From: Streptomyces sp. NA02950
GTDB taxonomy: Bacteria > Actinomycetota > Actinomycetes > Streptomycetales > Streptomycetaceae
Assembly (NCBI RefSeq): GCF_013364155.1
Contig: NZ_CP054916.1
Coordinates: forward strand, 9,454,001-9,518,000
Direction: 5' to 3'
DNA length: 64,000 nucleotides
Shown: positions 26,648 to 37,262 of the stretch, in pieces
Layout of the letters: every line of letters begins with the position of its first letter
Position numbering within the stretch: position 1 is the first letter of the stretch
Position numbers and translations under genes: made by a program
Notes under the pieces: model-generated
The model's input: the letters and a program-made list of their open reading frames with translations, nothing else
Databases searched by the model: none
Told to the model about the DNA's origin: nothing

Positions 26648-28132
26648 TCAGGCGGTGGAGGGCTCGGCCTCGGTGTTCGTCTTCTCCTGGGCGGGAGTCG
26701 GCCCGACGCGGGGCATCAGGACCAGCAGCAGTAGCAGCAGCACGGCCAGCGGCACACCCCAGACGAACACGTCCGGAATCGCTTCGGCGGTGGCGGCGGG
26801 GGAGACCGGGCTATTGCCGACCTCGCGGGCCAGCAGGTTCCCGAAGAGCGCCACGCCCACGGCCATGCCGAGTCCCCGGATGGAGAGGTTGGCCGCCGTG
26901 GTCGCCGCGAGGTCGGGCGGTGCGGCCGCGTTCTGTGATACCACCACGAAGTTCTGCATCAGCAGCCCGAATCCGGCACCGAGAACCACCATGGCCCCCG
27001 CCGCGTAGAGGTAGTCCCGGTCCGGGTCGATCATGGCCAGCAGCACGAACGCCCCGATCAGCACCACCGCGCCGGCCAGCAGGTACGGCTTGAACCGCCC
27101 GCTCTTGCCGGCCTTGCCGCCCGCGATCGCCGACACGACGATGAACGGGATGAAGTACGGGATCAGGGCGAGCCCGGCTCGGGTGGCACTCCAGTCGTAC
27201 GCGGTCTGCAGGAAAGTCGGCATGAACACCACCGACCCGTACAGCAGCATGCCGAGGACGGCCGTGGCGGGCAGGATCAGGCGCAGCGCGGGATTGGCGA
27301 ACAGCCGCATCGGCAGCAGCGGGTTGGCGGCACGCTTCTCCCACTGGACGAACGCTGTGAACAGCGCGACGCACGCCACAGCGAGACCGATGATCTGGAC
27401 GGAGGCCCAGTCGTACTCGCGACCGCCCCACTCGGTGACCAGCAGCAGACTGACCACGGCGGCGACCACCAGGACCGCTCCGGGGTAGTCGACACGGTCT
27501 GTGGCGCCGGCCCGCGGCAGCCGCAGCGCGATGGCGCACAGCGCGACGGACAGTACGCCGATGGGTACGTTGACGTAGAAAATCCAGCGCCAGCCGGACC
27601 CGTCGGTGATGGCGCCGCCGACCAGCGGCCCGCCGATGCTGGCGAGCGCGAACACCGCGCCCGTGAGCCCCTGGACCTTACCGCGCAGATGCTGCGGGTA
27701 CAGCTCCGACAGGGTGACGGTGGGGATCACGAACAGCGCGCCGGCGCCGATTCCCTGAACCACGCGGGCGGCGATCAGTTGCGGCATCGACTGCGCCACG
27801 CCGCACAGCAGCGAGGAGACGGTGAACAGCACGACGGCGGCGATGAACACCTCACGCCGTCCGTAGCGGTCGCTGATCCGGCCGTAGAAGGTGCCGGTCG
27901 CTGTGGACGCCAGCACGTACGCGGTGACAACCCAGCTGAAGCTTCCGGCACCGCCGATGTCAGCGGTGATCTCCGGCAGCGCGATGGCCACGACGGTCTG
28001 GTCGAGCACGGACAGCAGCATGCCGAGGACCAGGGCGATCGAGGCGAGCGGTACGTTGCTGCGGTGGGTCTGTTCCTGGCCGGAGGTGTCGCGGGTGGAC
28101 TCTTCCGGCCCAGCGGGAATGCTCTCGGTCAT
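26648..28132 (-). CDS. MFS drug efflux transporter, DHA2 (EmrB/QacA) family
   Basis: A 494-residue proton-coupled exporter with about 14 transmembrane segments. Family signatures are LDQTVVAIALPEI in TM1, GRISDRYGRREVF in loop 2-3 and the antiporter motif C-like GPLVGGAITDGSGWRWIFYV. It probably exports an organic compound. It lies six bases after the thioredoxin-reductase-like gene and is co-transcribed with it; both are opposite the MerR gene, suggesting MerR-controlled efflux with redox modification of the substrate. Confidence 0.93.
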   Translation of the reverse strand: MTESIPAGPEESTRDTSGQEQTHRSNVPLASIALVLGMLLSVLDQTVVAIALPEITADIGGAGSFSWVVTAYVLASTATGTFYGRISDRYGRREVFIAAVVLFTVSSLLCGVAQSMPQLIAARVVQGIGAGALFVIPTVTLSELYPQHLRGKVQGLTGAVFALASIGGPLVGGAITDGSGWRWIFYVNVPIGVLSVALCAIALRLPRAGATDRVDYPGAVLVVAAVVSLLLVTEWGGREYDWASVQIIGLAVACVALFTAFVQWEKRAANPLLPMRLFANPALRLILPATAVLGMLLYGSVVFMPTFLQTAYDWSATRAGLALIPYFIPFIVVSAIAGGKAGKSGRFKPYLLAGAVVLIGAFVLLAMIDPDRDYLYAAGAMVVLGAGFGLLMQNFVVVSQNAAAPPDLAATTAANLSIRGLGMAVGVALFGNLLAREVGNSPVSPAATAEAIPDVFVWGVPLAVLLLLLLVLMPRVGPTPAQEKTNTEAEPSTA

Positions 28133-28138
28133 GCGCTC

Positions 28139-29101
28139 TCACACCCTCCCGGACACGAACGGGTTGGGCAGCTTGAACTCGGCGCTGAGCAGGTCTTGGT
28201 CGATGATCGCTCCGGCCACGGTGCCGCTGGCGGCCGCCGCGATCACCGCGGCCATGGGCGCGGGTACCGTTGCGCGGCGCGCCATGTCGCCGGCGGCGTA
28301 GACGCCGGGCACGCTCGTCTGGGCGAACTCGTTCACCTCGACGCTGGCGTCGGGGAACATGGCACAGCCCAGGAGCTGGGCGAAGGGGGCACGCTGGTGC
28401 AGCACGGTCTTGATGAAGACGGCGTCCCGCTCCAGCGTTGCGCCGCCCTCGAAGGCGATGTGGCGCAGTTGGCCCGTCTCACTGACCAGCTCGGTCACCG
28501 GCTCCGGCCGTACCGTGACGTCATTGGTCTCCAGCACGTTCTGGAGCGTCGGCTCCAGCGGCTCGCCGCCTGTGCACAGCACCGTGTCGGTGGCGAAGCG
28601 GCTGAGTTGGAGGGCGAGCCTGACTCGTTCTCCGCCGGTGCCGAGCACCGCGACGTTCTTACCCGTGACCTCGTATCCATGGCAGTACGGGCAGTGGAAG
28701 GCCGACTTGCCCCACAGCTCGGCGGCACCGGACACGGGGGGCATCTCGTCCCGCAGCCCGGTGGCGAGCAGCAGCCGGCGGGACTCCACCACGGTGCCGT
28801 CGGCCAAGGTCGCCTCGAAGTGCTCATCGGTCAGTCGGCGCACGGAGTCCACCATCACGGAGCGCACTTCCACGTGTGGATAGGCGGTCAGGTTCTCCCG
28901 GCCCAGTTCACGCAGGGCGGCGGGCGAAGTGCCCTCGTGGGTAAGGAAGTTGTGCATCGCCTCGGCCGGAGCGTTGCGTCCGTCATCACTGTCGGCCAGC
29001 AACACCGTGTGATGAGTCCGGCCCAGGGTCAATGCCGCCGACATCCCGGCAGGGCCTCCGCCGATAATGATGACATTCTTCATGTCCATGCCCATGTCCA
29101 T
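28139..29101 (-). CDS. FAD-dependent oxidoreductase, thioredoxin-reductase-like
   Basis: About 320 residues. FAD motif IIIGGGPAGMSAALTLGR is at 11-28, redox-active CPYC at 137-140, the NAD(P)H loop VLGTGGE near 152-158, and the FAD-closing motif GVYAAGDMARR near the C-terminus. No thioredoxin gene is adjacent, so it may act on a small disulfide (compare HlmI/GliT-type dithiol oxidases, which use the same fold and CxxC). The start lies in repeats of ATG GAC ATG; 29101 or 29083 fit. It is divergent from the MerR regulator and in operon with the MFS exporter. Confidence 0.9.
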   Translation of the reverse strand: MDMGMDMKNVIIIGGGPAGMSAALTLGRTHHTVLLADSDDGRNAPAEAMHNFLTHEGTSPAALRELGRENLTAYPHVEVRSVMVDSVRRLTDEHFEATLADGTVVESRRLLLATGLRDEMPPVSGAAELWGKSAFHCPYCHGYEVTGKNVAVLGTGGERVRLALQLSRFATDTVLCTGGEPLEPTLQNVLETNDVTVRPEPVTELVSETGQLRHIAFEGGATLERDAVFIKTVLHQRAPFAQLLGCAMFPDASVEVNEFAQTSVPGVYAAGDMARRATVPAPMAAVIAAAASGTVAGAIIDQDLLSAEFKLPNPFVSGRV

Positions 29102-29146
29102 GTCCTGTGTCCGCTCCCGTCGTGTCGTGTGACGTGTCTGATCGGC

Positions 29147-29176
29147 TTGACCTGGGCCCAACTCTGCAAGTTAATG
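29147..29176 (+). promoter_or_regulatory. Promoter-operator between the redox/efflux operon and merR
   Basis: Reading right, TTGACC (29147-29152), 18 bases, TTAATG (29171-29176) could be the -35/-10 for the MerR gene, whose ATG at 29182 would then be leaderless. An inverted repeat AACT-CTGCA-AGTT (29160-29172) sits inside the spacer, as in MerR-type operators. Reading left, TTGACA (29180-29175) could be the activated promoter of the oxidoreductase. Confidence 0.55.
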
Positions 29177-29181
29177 TCAAC

Positions 29182-29637
29182 ATGAAGTCAAGTGACGCGG
29201 AGCCGACGATGACCATCGGTGAACTCGCCGAACGGTTCGATCTGCGCACCCACGTGCTGAGGCACTGGGAGTCCAGCGGGCTGCTGTCCCCCGCTGAGCG
29301 GGTGAACGGCAGGCGCCGGTACACCAAGCGCCATATCGCCCGTGTCGCCATGATCGTTCGGGGCAAGGCCGCGGGCTTCAGCCTCGAACAGCTTCGCGAC
29401 GTCCTCGACGCACGGAACGCTGACGCCCGCCAGGCCCTGCTGCGCGCCCACTACGAGGATCTGGAGCGGCGCATTCGGGAGATCGAGGAGTCGCGCACGC
29501 TGATCGAGCACGCGATGAGCTGCCGCGCGCACGACTTCACCGAGTGCCCCGGCTTCAGCCGGCTGGTGGAGTCGCTGAACGGGGGAACGGAGGCCGCGAA
29601 GGTCCACTCGGTGGAACTGCGCGGGCACGCCCACTGA
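29182..29637 (+). CDS. MerR-family transcriptional regulator
   Basis: A 151-residue MerR protein: N-terminal winged HTH (TIGELAERFDLRTHVLRHWE, then RRYTKRHIARVAMI) and a long coiled coil (LLRAHYEDLERRIREIEESR). The C-terminal CRAHDFTECPGF with two Cys could bind an effector or metal. Divergently transcribed from the oxidoreductase-MFS operon, which it probably controls. A perfect hairpin follows the stop. Confidence 0.9.
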   Translation: MKSSDAEPTMTIGELAERFDLRTHVLRHWESSGLLSPAERVNGRRRYTKRHIARVAMIVRGKAAGFSLEQLRDVLDARNADARQALLRAHYEDLERRIREIEESRTLIEHAMSCRAHDFTECPGFSRLVESLNGGTEAAKVHSVELRGHAH

Positions 29638-29638
29638 C

Positions 29639-29660
29639 GTCAGCCGCCGCGGCGGCTGAC
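29639..29660. terminator. Hairpin after merR
   Basis: GTCAGCCGCCGCGGCGGCTGAC is a perfect 11-bp palindrome two bases after the MerR stop, followed by GCGAGGGGTTTTCC. It is a typical GC-rich actinomycete terminator. Confidence 0.75.
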
Positions 29661-30213
29661 GCGAGGGGTTTTCCTGCTCGCGGGGTTTCACCGAGCGCCT
29701 GCCCGGTCTCCGCGGCCCGGGCCGCTTCCACAGACACCGGGATGTCAGGCCTTACCGGACCCCCGAGAACGACACCCGCATCCATTCCGGGCCCCGGAGG
29801 ATCACGTGCGGGCGGTACTCCAGGGACTCCGTCACCACCTGCGGGTTCTCCACCGGGGAGAAGAACGCCTGCAGCGCGAGGGCCGCCACCAGCTTGCCCT
29901 GGTCCCCTCCAGTCGGTGCGGGCTGTGGCGGGCGGTGTCTGCCCGACCCTCTGCCGTCTGGGCGAAGGCCTGCCGCCCGTGGCCTCGCGCGTGCGCGGCC
30001 ATTGAGGACCGGCTTGTCCCGGTCACGGCACCAGGGGTTGCGGACGTCACCGGCTCCTGCGGGGCGGTGGGCTCCGCATCGTGCGGTGGACGGTCGCATC
30101 CGCGCGGATGGCGGCCGTCCTCTCGCCATGCCCGCTCCGTCTCCCGTTCATGAGCTGCCGTCCGTCCCGCGCGGACCGGGGGAGGGTTGTTGCGGCCACG
30201 GTGCTGTGTGCGG
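29661..30213. other. Region with one unidentified gene tail
   Basis: On the minus strand 29905-29752 reads LVAALALQAFFSPVENPQVV, then YRPHVILRGPEWMRVSF and a stop. It looks like the tail of a real protein of unknown family. Nothing else is recognisable between the MerR terminator and the permease stop. Confidence 0.35.
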
Positions 30214-32703
30214 CTATTCGCGGGTGCCGACGAGCCGCACCGTCCTGGCGCGCAGTGCCGTGCTGACGGGCAGCACGGTCCCGGCCACGGCGAGCAGCGT
30301 CGACATGACGGTGATGCCGGTGATCGTCGCGTATGGCACCGTGATGGGTGCTGTGCCGAACAGCTGATGCAGTGCGCCCCACAGGCCGATGAGGTTGAGC
30401 GAGGTCGCGATCAGTGCCAGTGCCACCCCGATGGCGGCCACCAGGAGGGATTCGGTGATGAAGAACCCCATGACCTGTTTCGGGGTTGCTCCGGCCATCC
30501 GCAGCACCGCCAGATCACGTCGCCGGTCGGCGGTCGCCATCAGCAGGGTGTTGAGGATCGCGATGAAGCAGAACATCACGATGATCACGGTGACGGAGCG
30601 CTGCCGCACCTCGGTCAGGTGGTGTGCGTACGCGCTCTCCGAGGCGACCAGCTGGTCCCTGGTGATGAGGCGTGCTCCGGTTCCGGCGACCGCCTTGCGG
30701 ATTGCCGTGGTCGCGGTGGCGCGGTGGGTGCCGGGCGTCAGTGCGATGTAGGCGTGTCGCGCGAGTCCGTCACGGGCGTAGACGGCGGTCTTGGCGAACC
30801 GCTGGGGCAAGTAGGCGACGTCTTCGCCGCGTTGCGCATGGTAGGTGGCCGCGATGCGCAGGTTCACCTCTTCGCCGTCGGCCATCGAGACCTTGAGCGT
30901 CGAGCCGGCGTCCATGCCCCACAGATCCGCCACGACCGTGCTGTTGTCGTCCAGGGCGTCCAACGAGCCGTCGACCACCGTCAGGTGCATCATCCGCTTC
31001 AGCGCGGCACTGTCCACGACGAGCCCGTCGTTCACTTCCAGCCGGTCCTCGTCGTGGGTGTAGATGGTGGTGGGGATGGGGGCCGCGACCTGCACGCCGT
31101 CGATACGGGTGACCTGCTCGACGACCTGCGGGCTGATGCCCGGCGTGCCATCGGGGGTGAGCGCATAGTCCGATCTCACCTGCTCGTGCGATCCGTTCTC
31201 GCGTGCCGCACCGAGTGTGTCGGTGGTGGCCAGCAGCGAGAATGTCAGGCCGATGGTGAGCAGGACCGGCGCGGCCGTAGCAGCGGTGCGCCGCCGCGAG
31301 GTCAGCACGCTCTCCCGTACGAGTATGGCGGTGGGTCCCGGGCAGCGGCGCAGTGGCCACATCAGCAGCCGGGTGAACGGTCCGACGGCGAGGGGCGCGA
31401 GTACGGCGGCGGCCAGTACCGGAACCAGCAGCGAGAGAGCGTAGGCGCTGGGCGAGAGGACCATGGCCGGGTCGCCGAGCGCGATCCAGACAGTCAGCCC
31501 GACTCCGCACACCAGGCCCATGGCACCGAGCAGCAGTCGCCCCGGGGTCATCCCGGAGTGATCGACCGCCGCCTCGCGCAGCGCCTCGATGGGACGGATG
31601 TTGCCTGCCCGCCGTGCGGAGACGGCCACGCCGCAGAGAGCCACCAGGATGCCGACCAGAAAGGCGGCCGCGAGTGGCGCCAGCACTGTCCAGTGCAGCG
31701 ACGGTTCGATACGGAACCAGGGCGGGGAGACACCCATCCCGATCAGCATCTCGGCGAGCAACTGGGCACCGAACAGGCCGAGTACCGCACCCACGGCCGA
31801 CGCGAAGCCACTGACCAGTAGCGCCTCGTTCCGTATCATCCGGCGCACCTGTCGGGGGGTGGCACCCACAGTGCGGAGCAGGGCGACCTCGCGGCGGCGC
31901 TGGATCACTGCGAAGGCGAAGGTGGAGGCTACCACGAACACCGCGGTGGTGCCTGCCACACTGGCCATCACCGGCACCAGGGTGATGGTGTTGTCCACCG
32001 CCTCGCGGTCGCGGTCCTCGCTGGTGTCGGCCTTGTGCCGGTCCTGCCCGGTGAGTACCTCGGCGTCCTCACCGACAGCCTCGCGCACCTTGTCGGTCGC
32101 GCCGAGTGCCACCAGAGCCTGGATCCGTGGGGCGAGGCGGGCCGCTTCGGCGTCGGTGAAGAAGACCGCGTCCTCCCAGTCGACCGGAGAGACGGTGCCG
32201 CTGACCGTGTACGATCCGACGCCCGCGGCGGTCAGCACGGTCACCTTGTCGCCGGTTTGTGCCCGGCCGGAGGCGATGACGATCTCCTTGTCGGAGGCGG
32301 GTGCACGACCGTCCTTCACCGTGTACCCGCCGAACCGTGCCACCGGCCAGGGATGCCCGATCTGCTCCCGGGGGCCGCCCTCGAGCTGGGCGTAGAAGGC
32401 CCGGTCCACCACGGTGCCGCCGGTGCCGGAGACCTTCCGCAGCAGATCCTGTGATACGCCCCTGGCCTCCGGCAACGAGCGGACGCCGAGGTCGCGGTGG
32501 GCGGGATCCCACGTCGGGTCGGAGGGCATCACGACGGCCGGGGCCTTGGCGAACCGCTCCACGGGCCGGTCCGGCAGATCGAGCAGGGTCATCAGCAGGA
32601 GGCCCATGGCCGCGACCTGGGCGACCCCGAGTACCAACGCCACCGCGGTGCCGAGGAACGACACCCAGCGACCCCGCAGGGTCTGGAGAGCCACTCCTAG
32701 CAC
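30214..32703 (-). CDS. ABC transporter permease, FtsX-like (two MacB-type units)
   Basis: An 829-residue permease with two FtsX domains: [18 protein letters not shown] near the middle and [18 protein letters not shown] near the end, each followed by transmembrane helices, plus a large extracytoplasmic loop after TM1. Such permeases move substrates out of the membrane or drive extracellular hydrolases. The GTG at 32703 overlaps the ATPase stop by 7 bases; an internal GTG at 32694 after AGGA is an alternative start. It is controlled with the ATPase, probably by the divergent TetR. Confidence 0.9.
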   Translation of the reverse strand: MLGVALQTLRGRWVSFLGTAVALVLGVAQVAAMGLLLMTLLDLPDRPVERFAKAPAVVMPSDPTWDPAHRDLGVRSLPEARGVSQDLLRKVSGTGGTVVDRAFYAQLEGGPREQIGHPWPVARFGGYTVKDGRAPASDKEIVIASGRAQTGDKVTVLTAAGVGSYTVSGTVSPVDWEDAVFFTDAEAARLAPRIQALVALGATDKVREAVGEDAEVLTGQDRHKADTSEDRDREAVDNTITLVPVMASVAGTTAVFVVASTFAFAVIQRRREVALLRTVGATPRQVRRMIRNEALLVSGFASAVGAVLGLFGAQLLAEMLIGMGVSPPWFRIEPSLHWTVLAPLAAAFLVGILVALCGVAVSARRAGNIRPIEALREAAVDHSGMTPGRLLLGAMGLVCGVGLTVWIALGDPAMVLSPSAYALSLLVPVLAAAVLAPLAVGPFTRLLMWPLRRCPGPTAILVRESVLTSRRRTAATAAPVLLTIGLTFSLLATTDTLGAARENGSHEQVRSDYALTPDGTPGISPQVVEQVTRIDGVQVAAPIPTTIYTHDEDRLEVNDGLVVDSAALKRMMHLTVVDGSLDALDDNSTVVADLWGMDAGSTLKVSMADGEEVNLRIAATYHAQRGEDVAYLPQRFAKTAVYARDGLARHAYIALTPGTHRATATTAIRKAVAGTGARLITRDQLVASESAYAHHLTEVRQRSVTVIIVMFCFIAILNTLLMATADRRRDLAVLRMAGATPKQVMGFFITESLLVAAIGVALALIATSLNLIGLWGALHQLFGTAPITVPYATITGITVMSTLLAVAGTVLPVSTALRARTVRLVGTRE

Positions 32704-33443
32704 TTCGGCGCCCCCAGCTCGGTCATCCGCGCGGCGACCGCTTCGGGCGCGGGAGAGATCAGTTCGCCGACCAGGCTGCTGTCGGCGAGGAACAGCACCC
32801 GGTCCGCAAACGAGGCCACGTTCGGATCGTGCGTGACCATCACCACTGTGGTCGGTCCGTCGCCTGCCGGACCGTCGACCAGTTTCCGCAGTACATCCAG
32901 CAGTTCACGTCCTGCGGTGAGGTCGAGTGCACCGGTGGGTTCGTCGGCGAAGAGCACAGTAGGGCGGGTCACCAGAGCGCGGGCGATGGCGACGCGCTGC
33001 TGCTGGCCGCCGGAGAGCTGACTGGGACGGTTCCCCGCCTTCTTCTCCAGCCCCACCCGGGCGAGCGCCTCCTTGACCGTCCACCGATCGGGCTTGCGCC
33101 CGGCCAGCCGTACCGGCAGCGCCACATTCTGCTCGGCAGTCAGCGAGGGCAGCAGGTTGAACGCCTGGAACACAAAGCCGGTCGACTCCCGCCGGAACGT
33201 GGTGAGTTGGGTCTCGCCCAGCCCCGTGATATCCGTCCCGTTGATGAACACCCGGCCCGACGAGGGCCGGTCCAGGGCAGCGGCACAATGCAGTAGCGTT
33301 GACTTTCCTGAGCCCGAAGGCCCCATGACGGCGGTGAAGCTCCCCTTCGGAAAGGAGGCGTGGATATCGCGAAGTGCGGTCACCGTGCCGTCGCCTGATC
33401 CGTAGGTCTTGGCCAGCGACTCAAGCCGTACTGCATCGTCCAT
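32697..33443 (-). CDS. ABC transporter ATPase, MacB/LolD type
   Basis: A 248-residue ATPase: Walker [14 protein letters not shown], signature [15 protein letters not shown], Walker [13 protein letters not shown] and H-loop VTHDPN. It powers the FtsX-type permease that follows. ATG 33443 is preferred: AGGA lies five to seven bases upstream. The frame is open to 33560, but that part has no homology. Confidence 0.93.
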   Translation of the reverse strand: MDDAVRLESLAKTYGSGDGTVTALRDIHASFPKGSFTAVMGPSGSGKSTLLHCAAALDRPSSGRVFINGTDITGLGETQLTTFRRESTGFVFQAFNLLPSLTAEQNVALPVRLAGRKPDRWTVKEALARVGLEKKAGNRPSQLSGGQQQRVAIARALVTRPTVLFADEPTGALDLTAGRELLDVLRKLVDGPAGDGPTTVVMVTHDPNVASFADRVLFLADSSLVGELISPAPEAVAARMTELGAPKC

Positions 33444-33564
33444 GGATTCCTCGTCATCGAAGGGTGATGGTCGGTCCGCTGTCGGTCTGCTGTCGGTCCG
33501 CGCAGTGCTGCGGGACGGCTGATCAGGCCGCTCAATGCCACTTGTGTGCGATGTCCACATTGAT

Positions 33565-33579
33565 GCGCCATGATGGCGC
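33565..33579. promoter_or_regulatory. Palindrome in the ABC/TetR intergenic region
   Basis: GCGCCAT-G-ATGGCGC, a perfect 7+7 inverted repeat between the two divergent start sites. It is a candidate operator for the TetR regulator. Confidence 0.45.
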
Positions 33580-33620
33580 CAGCATGGGGCGTGCGGGTGT
33601 TCCGTAGGCTACACAGAGAT

Positions 33621-33637
33621 GTGGACGCCGTCCACAA
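33621..33637. promoter_or_regulatory. Palindrome just upstream of tetR
   Basis: TGTGGACG-C-CGTCCACA, a perfect 8+8 inverted repeat 11 bases before the TetR start. A half site (TGTCCACA) recurs at 33552-33559. It is the better candidate for autoregulation. Confidence 0.55.
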
Positions 33638-33648
33638 AAGGAGTGGCG

Positions 33649-34287
33649 ATGACTTCCAGGGCCGGCGCAGGGAAGCGCGACACCTACCGGCACGGCAATC
33701 TGCGGAACGCGCTGATCGAGGCCGGCCTCGAACTGGTCCGCGACGGCGGGCCGGACGCGGTGGTCCTGCGCGAAGCCACCCGGCGGGTGGGCGTGGCCCC
33801 CAACGCCGCCTACCGCCACTTCGCCGACCGCAACGCCCTTCTGCGTGCCATCCGCCAGGCCGCGCTGGCCCAACTGGCCACCGCCATGGAGACGGAGCTG
33901 GCGGCCCTGCCGCCGGCCAACAACCCGGTCGAGTCCGCCCGCGGCCGGATCCGCACCCTCGCCACCAGCTATCTGGCCTTCGCCCAGGCCGAACCGGGGC
34001 TGTTTCGCGCGGCGTTCTCCACCACCGACATGGACGACACCGAGAACGAATCCGCCAACGGCCCCGGCGGCCTGACCGCGTTCCAGCTTCTGAGCGCGGC
34101 TCTGGATGACCTCGTCGAGACCGGTGCCCTGCCCCCCGACCGTCGCCCCGGCGCCGAATACTTCGTCTGGTCCGCCGTGCACGGCCTGGCCGTACTCCTC
34201 ATCGACGGCCCCCTGCGCGGCCTGCTTCCCGTACAAGCCCACGAAGCCGGACAACGGCTCATGGACTCGATTGAACGAGGCATCTGA
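33649..34287 (+). CDS. TetR-family transcriptional regulator
   Basis: A 212-residue TetR: HTH covering TRRVGVAPNAAYRHFADRNA (about residues 43-62) and a C-terminal ligand domain of the TetR_C_33/WHG-like type (YLAFAQAEPGLFRAAF). Start at ATG 33649 with AGGAG five bases upstream. Divergent from the ABC exporter, which it likely represses. Confidence 0.92.
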   Translation: MTSRAGAGKRDTYRHGNLRNALIEAGLELVRDGGPDAVVLREATRRVGVAPNAAYRHFADRNALLRAIRQAALAQLATAMETELAALPPANNPVESARGRIRTLATSYLAFAQAEPGLFRAAFSTTDMDDTENESANGPGGLTAFQLLSAALDDLVETGALPPDRRPGAEYFVWSAVHGLAVLLIDGPLRGLLPVQAHEAGQRLMDSIERGI

Positions 34288-34458
34288 TCCGGACCCGCCA
34301 CCCTCGCCGACGGCCTCCGACCCTCGGCCGCCACTAACCTCGCGCTTTCACGGGGCAGGGCGTCCGGTGGATGATCAGAAACGCGGAGAGTGCTCCTGAC
34401 CTGCAACGATGGGACCTGTCTCGGGTCCAGGTCGTCGCGTGGAAGAAGCACTTTCCAG

Positions 34459-34683
34459 GTGAAGAAGCGTATCGGGTCCTACCCGCGTGTTCGTACCGAA
34501 GGCGGTGGCCGCGGGGTGGTCTCCCGGGCCGGCGGTGTGCTGCTGGTGGAGACGGTCCGCAAGACCGGTCTGGATCAGGCGATCTCGGCGGCGTTGGCGC
34601 CGTGGCGCAAGCCGCGGGCGGTGCATGATCCGGGCAAGGTGCTGCTGGATGTGGCGCCCGCCCGCCCTCGCGCTGGGCGGAGA
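34459..34683 (+). pseudogene. IS1380-like transposase N-terminal fragment
   Basis: VKKRIGSYPRVRTEGGGRGV, then GVLLVETVRKTGLDQAISAA and AVHDPGKVLLD match the N-terminal domain of IS1380-type transposases. It is cut at 34684 exactly where an IS3 element begins. Confidence 0.7.
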
Positions 34684-34732
34684 CTGAACCGCCCCGGGTG
34701 AGGTGGAGACTCGATTTCATGTAAGGATTGAG

Positions 34733-35690
<958 letters not shown>

Positions 35691-35755
35691 TGAAACCCAC
35701 AAAACCGCAGGTCATAACCACAAACTGAGATCTCTACCGAACCCGGGGCGGTTCA

Positions 35756-35839
35756 ACCTGCCGACGACCAGCACGAGCATCCCGATACCCACGCACACCA
35801 CCCCCGTAACCAGCAACTTCAGCTTGCACACCTCTCAAT
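35756..35839 (-). repeat. 82-bp inverted repeat, left copy
   Basis: Matches 36829-36913 in opposite orientation with about three mismatches. Read on the minus strand it encodes KLLVTGVVCVGIGMLVLVVG, a single hydrophobic segment preceded by a GAGAGG ribosome-binding-like site. Confidence 0.8.
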
Positions 35840-36110
35840 GGTTGGTCGAGAGCGCGCTCGGGCTGGAACCGGCATGCGAGGACGAACAGCCCGCCAAACG
35901 CACCCAGGGCGACAAGTGGGCGATTAACCTGGCCGCGGCCCGGCAGTTCCATGCCCGTGAGGGCCACCTGAGGGTGCCCCGCAAGCACGTCGAACACGCG
36001 AACGGGACAGAGTCAAACTCGGCAGCTGGCTCGACAACACCCGCCGACGCGCAGCCGAGCTGAGCGCGGAGCGCCGCGCCCACCTCGACGAGTTGGGCAT
36101 GCGCTGGTAA
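35832..36110 (+). pseudogene. Helicase-associated (HA) domain fragment
   Basis: LAAARQFHAREGHLRVPRKH then, in another frame, VKLGSWLDNTRRRAAELSAE and LDELGMRW with a stop near 36110. This is the last helicase-associated repeat of large Streptomyces helicases; the helicase core is missing and a shift lies near 36005. Confidence 0.7.
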
Positions 36111-36274
36111 ACGACGGCCGAAGAATGCTGATGTACCCCGCACTCCGCAGTGCGGGGCACAGCGCGTCTTGCAGGGGCCGTGCTGTCCCCGGCTGGGGTC
36201 GTGCGGCCGGTGAAAGGCCCGGCGCTCCACCCCCGACCATGGTCCCGACCACCGCAGGTCAGAGTGGGTTGGCC

Positions 36275-36625
36275 TCAGATTGCCCGGAGGAGGTAACTGG
36301 TGCTCAGTCCGCTGGTGGAGCAGACGATGGTGCTCGAGGTTGCGGTGTACGTGAAGCCCCGTGGGACGGTACAGGCCCACAGGCCTGTCCTGGGCTGCAC
36401 CACGTTATAGAGCGGGGCAAAACCGCTGGTGGAGCAGGTCGTGGTGTTCGTAACCGAGGTGTAGGTGTAGCCGGGCGGAACCGTACAGGACAAGTAGGCG
36501 GGGGACACGTCCGACGAAGGCCAAGCCGGCACTCCAGCCGCCGTAGCGGGTGCCTGGGCGGTGCCCAGCATGACGGCCACGGTGCCTAAGCCGAGCAGCA
36601 GTAACCGGCGTTTCGCTCGCAGCAT
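36275..36625 (-). CDS. Small secreted protein with a duplicated Cys motif
   Basis: A 116-residue protein: a Sec signal peptide (residues 1-30, RRLLLLGLGTVAVMLGTAQA), then two repeats, each CTVP(P/R)G(Y/F)TYT...CSTSG, about 33 residues apart. The paired Cys probably form one disulfide per repeat. AGGAG lies nine bases before the ATG. I do not recognise the family. It lies alone between IS debris. Confidence 0.78.
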   Translation of the reverse strand: MLRAKRRLLLLGLGTVAVMLGTAQAPATAAGVPAWPSSDVSPAYLSCTVPPGYTYTSVTNTTTCSTSGFAPLYNVVQPRTGLWACTVPRGFTYTATSSTIVCSTSGLSTSYLLRAI

Positions 36626-36828
36626 GGGATTCCACTCCTGATGGGTGGTCGTCCACGGGACAGAACCGGTGCGTGGGGCCTGGGCCGGGGTCTATACCGT
36701 GCCCCTGCCGCCACACAGCGTACGGCGGGAGTCTCACAGCGCCATCGCGGACGGGCAAGGGCTCCGCGCGCCGCACCGTTCGGAACCAGCCGTGCCGCAG
36801 GCACTCGCCGACCGGCCGGGTCACGGCA

Positions 36829-36913
36829 GTGAGAGGAGTGCAAGCTGAAGTTGCTGGTTACGGGGGTGGTGTGCGTGGGTATCGGGATGCTCGTGCTGGT
36901 CGCCGGCAGGTGA
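36829..36913 (+). repeat. 82-bp inverted repeat, right copy
   Basis: Reverse-complement partner of 35756-35839. Here the plus strand reads KLLVTGVVCVGIGMLVLVAG and then TGA, after a GAGAGGAG site, so it may be a 20-odd-residue membrane peptide or the truncated start of a membrane protein. Confidence 0.8.
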
Positions 36914-36932
36914 CTTTGGTGAAGATCGTCGG

Positions 36933-37085
36933 TCATCGGGCGACTTCGCGGTTCGTGAGGACCAGCAAGGCCCTGACCAGGGCGGTCGCCCAGGCGGGGT
37001 CGGTGCGTACCTTGCCGAGGACGCGCCAGTTCTTGAGGTGGGCGAAGCCGTGCTCGACGGGTGCCCGGACGGCCCGCGAGTGCGC
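36933..37085 (-). pseudogene. IS5-type transposase C-terminal fragment
   Basis: RAPVEHGFAHLKNWRVLGKV and WATALVRALLVLTNREVAR followed by TGA. This is the tail of a DDE_Tnp_4-type transposase, with the catalytic Glu in VEHGFAHLK. The rest is missing. Confidence 0.75.
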
Positions 37086-37262
37086 CCAGGACGAATGCCT
37101 GGTCCGCGTCGCCCGCTACACTTCTTTCAAGGAGATGCTCGACACCGAAGGGCCCGAGAACGTCAACCCCGACTCCCCGCGCGAGCAGCAGCTGACGAAC
37201 ATCCGCCGCATCTACGGCCCCGAGAAGGAAGCCCTGGGCGTCCTCGCCATCGCTGTGTGTGA
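37083..37262 (+). pseudogene. ASCH-domain protein fragment
   Basis: About 60 residues: VRVARYTSFKEMLDTEGPEN, then QLTNIRRIYGPEKEALGVLA. It resembles the core of small ASCH (RNA/nucleotide-binding) proteins. Both ends are replaced by IS sequence. The identification is moderate. Confidence 0.5.
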
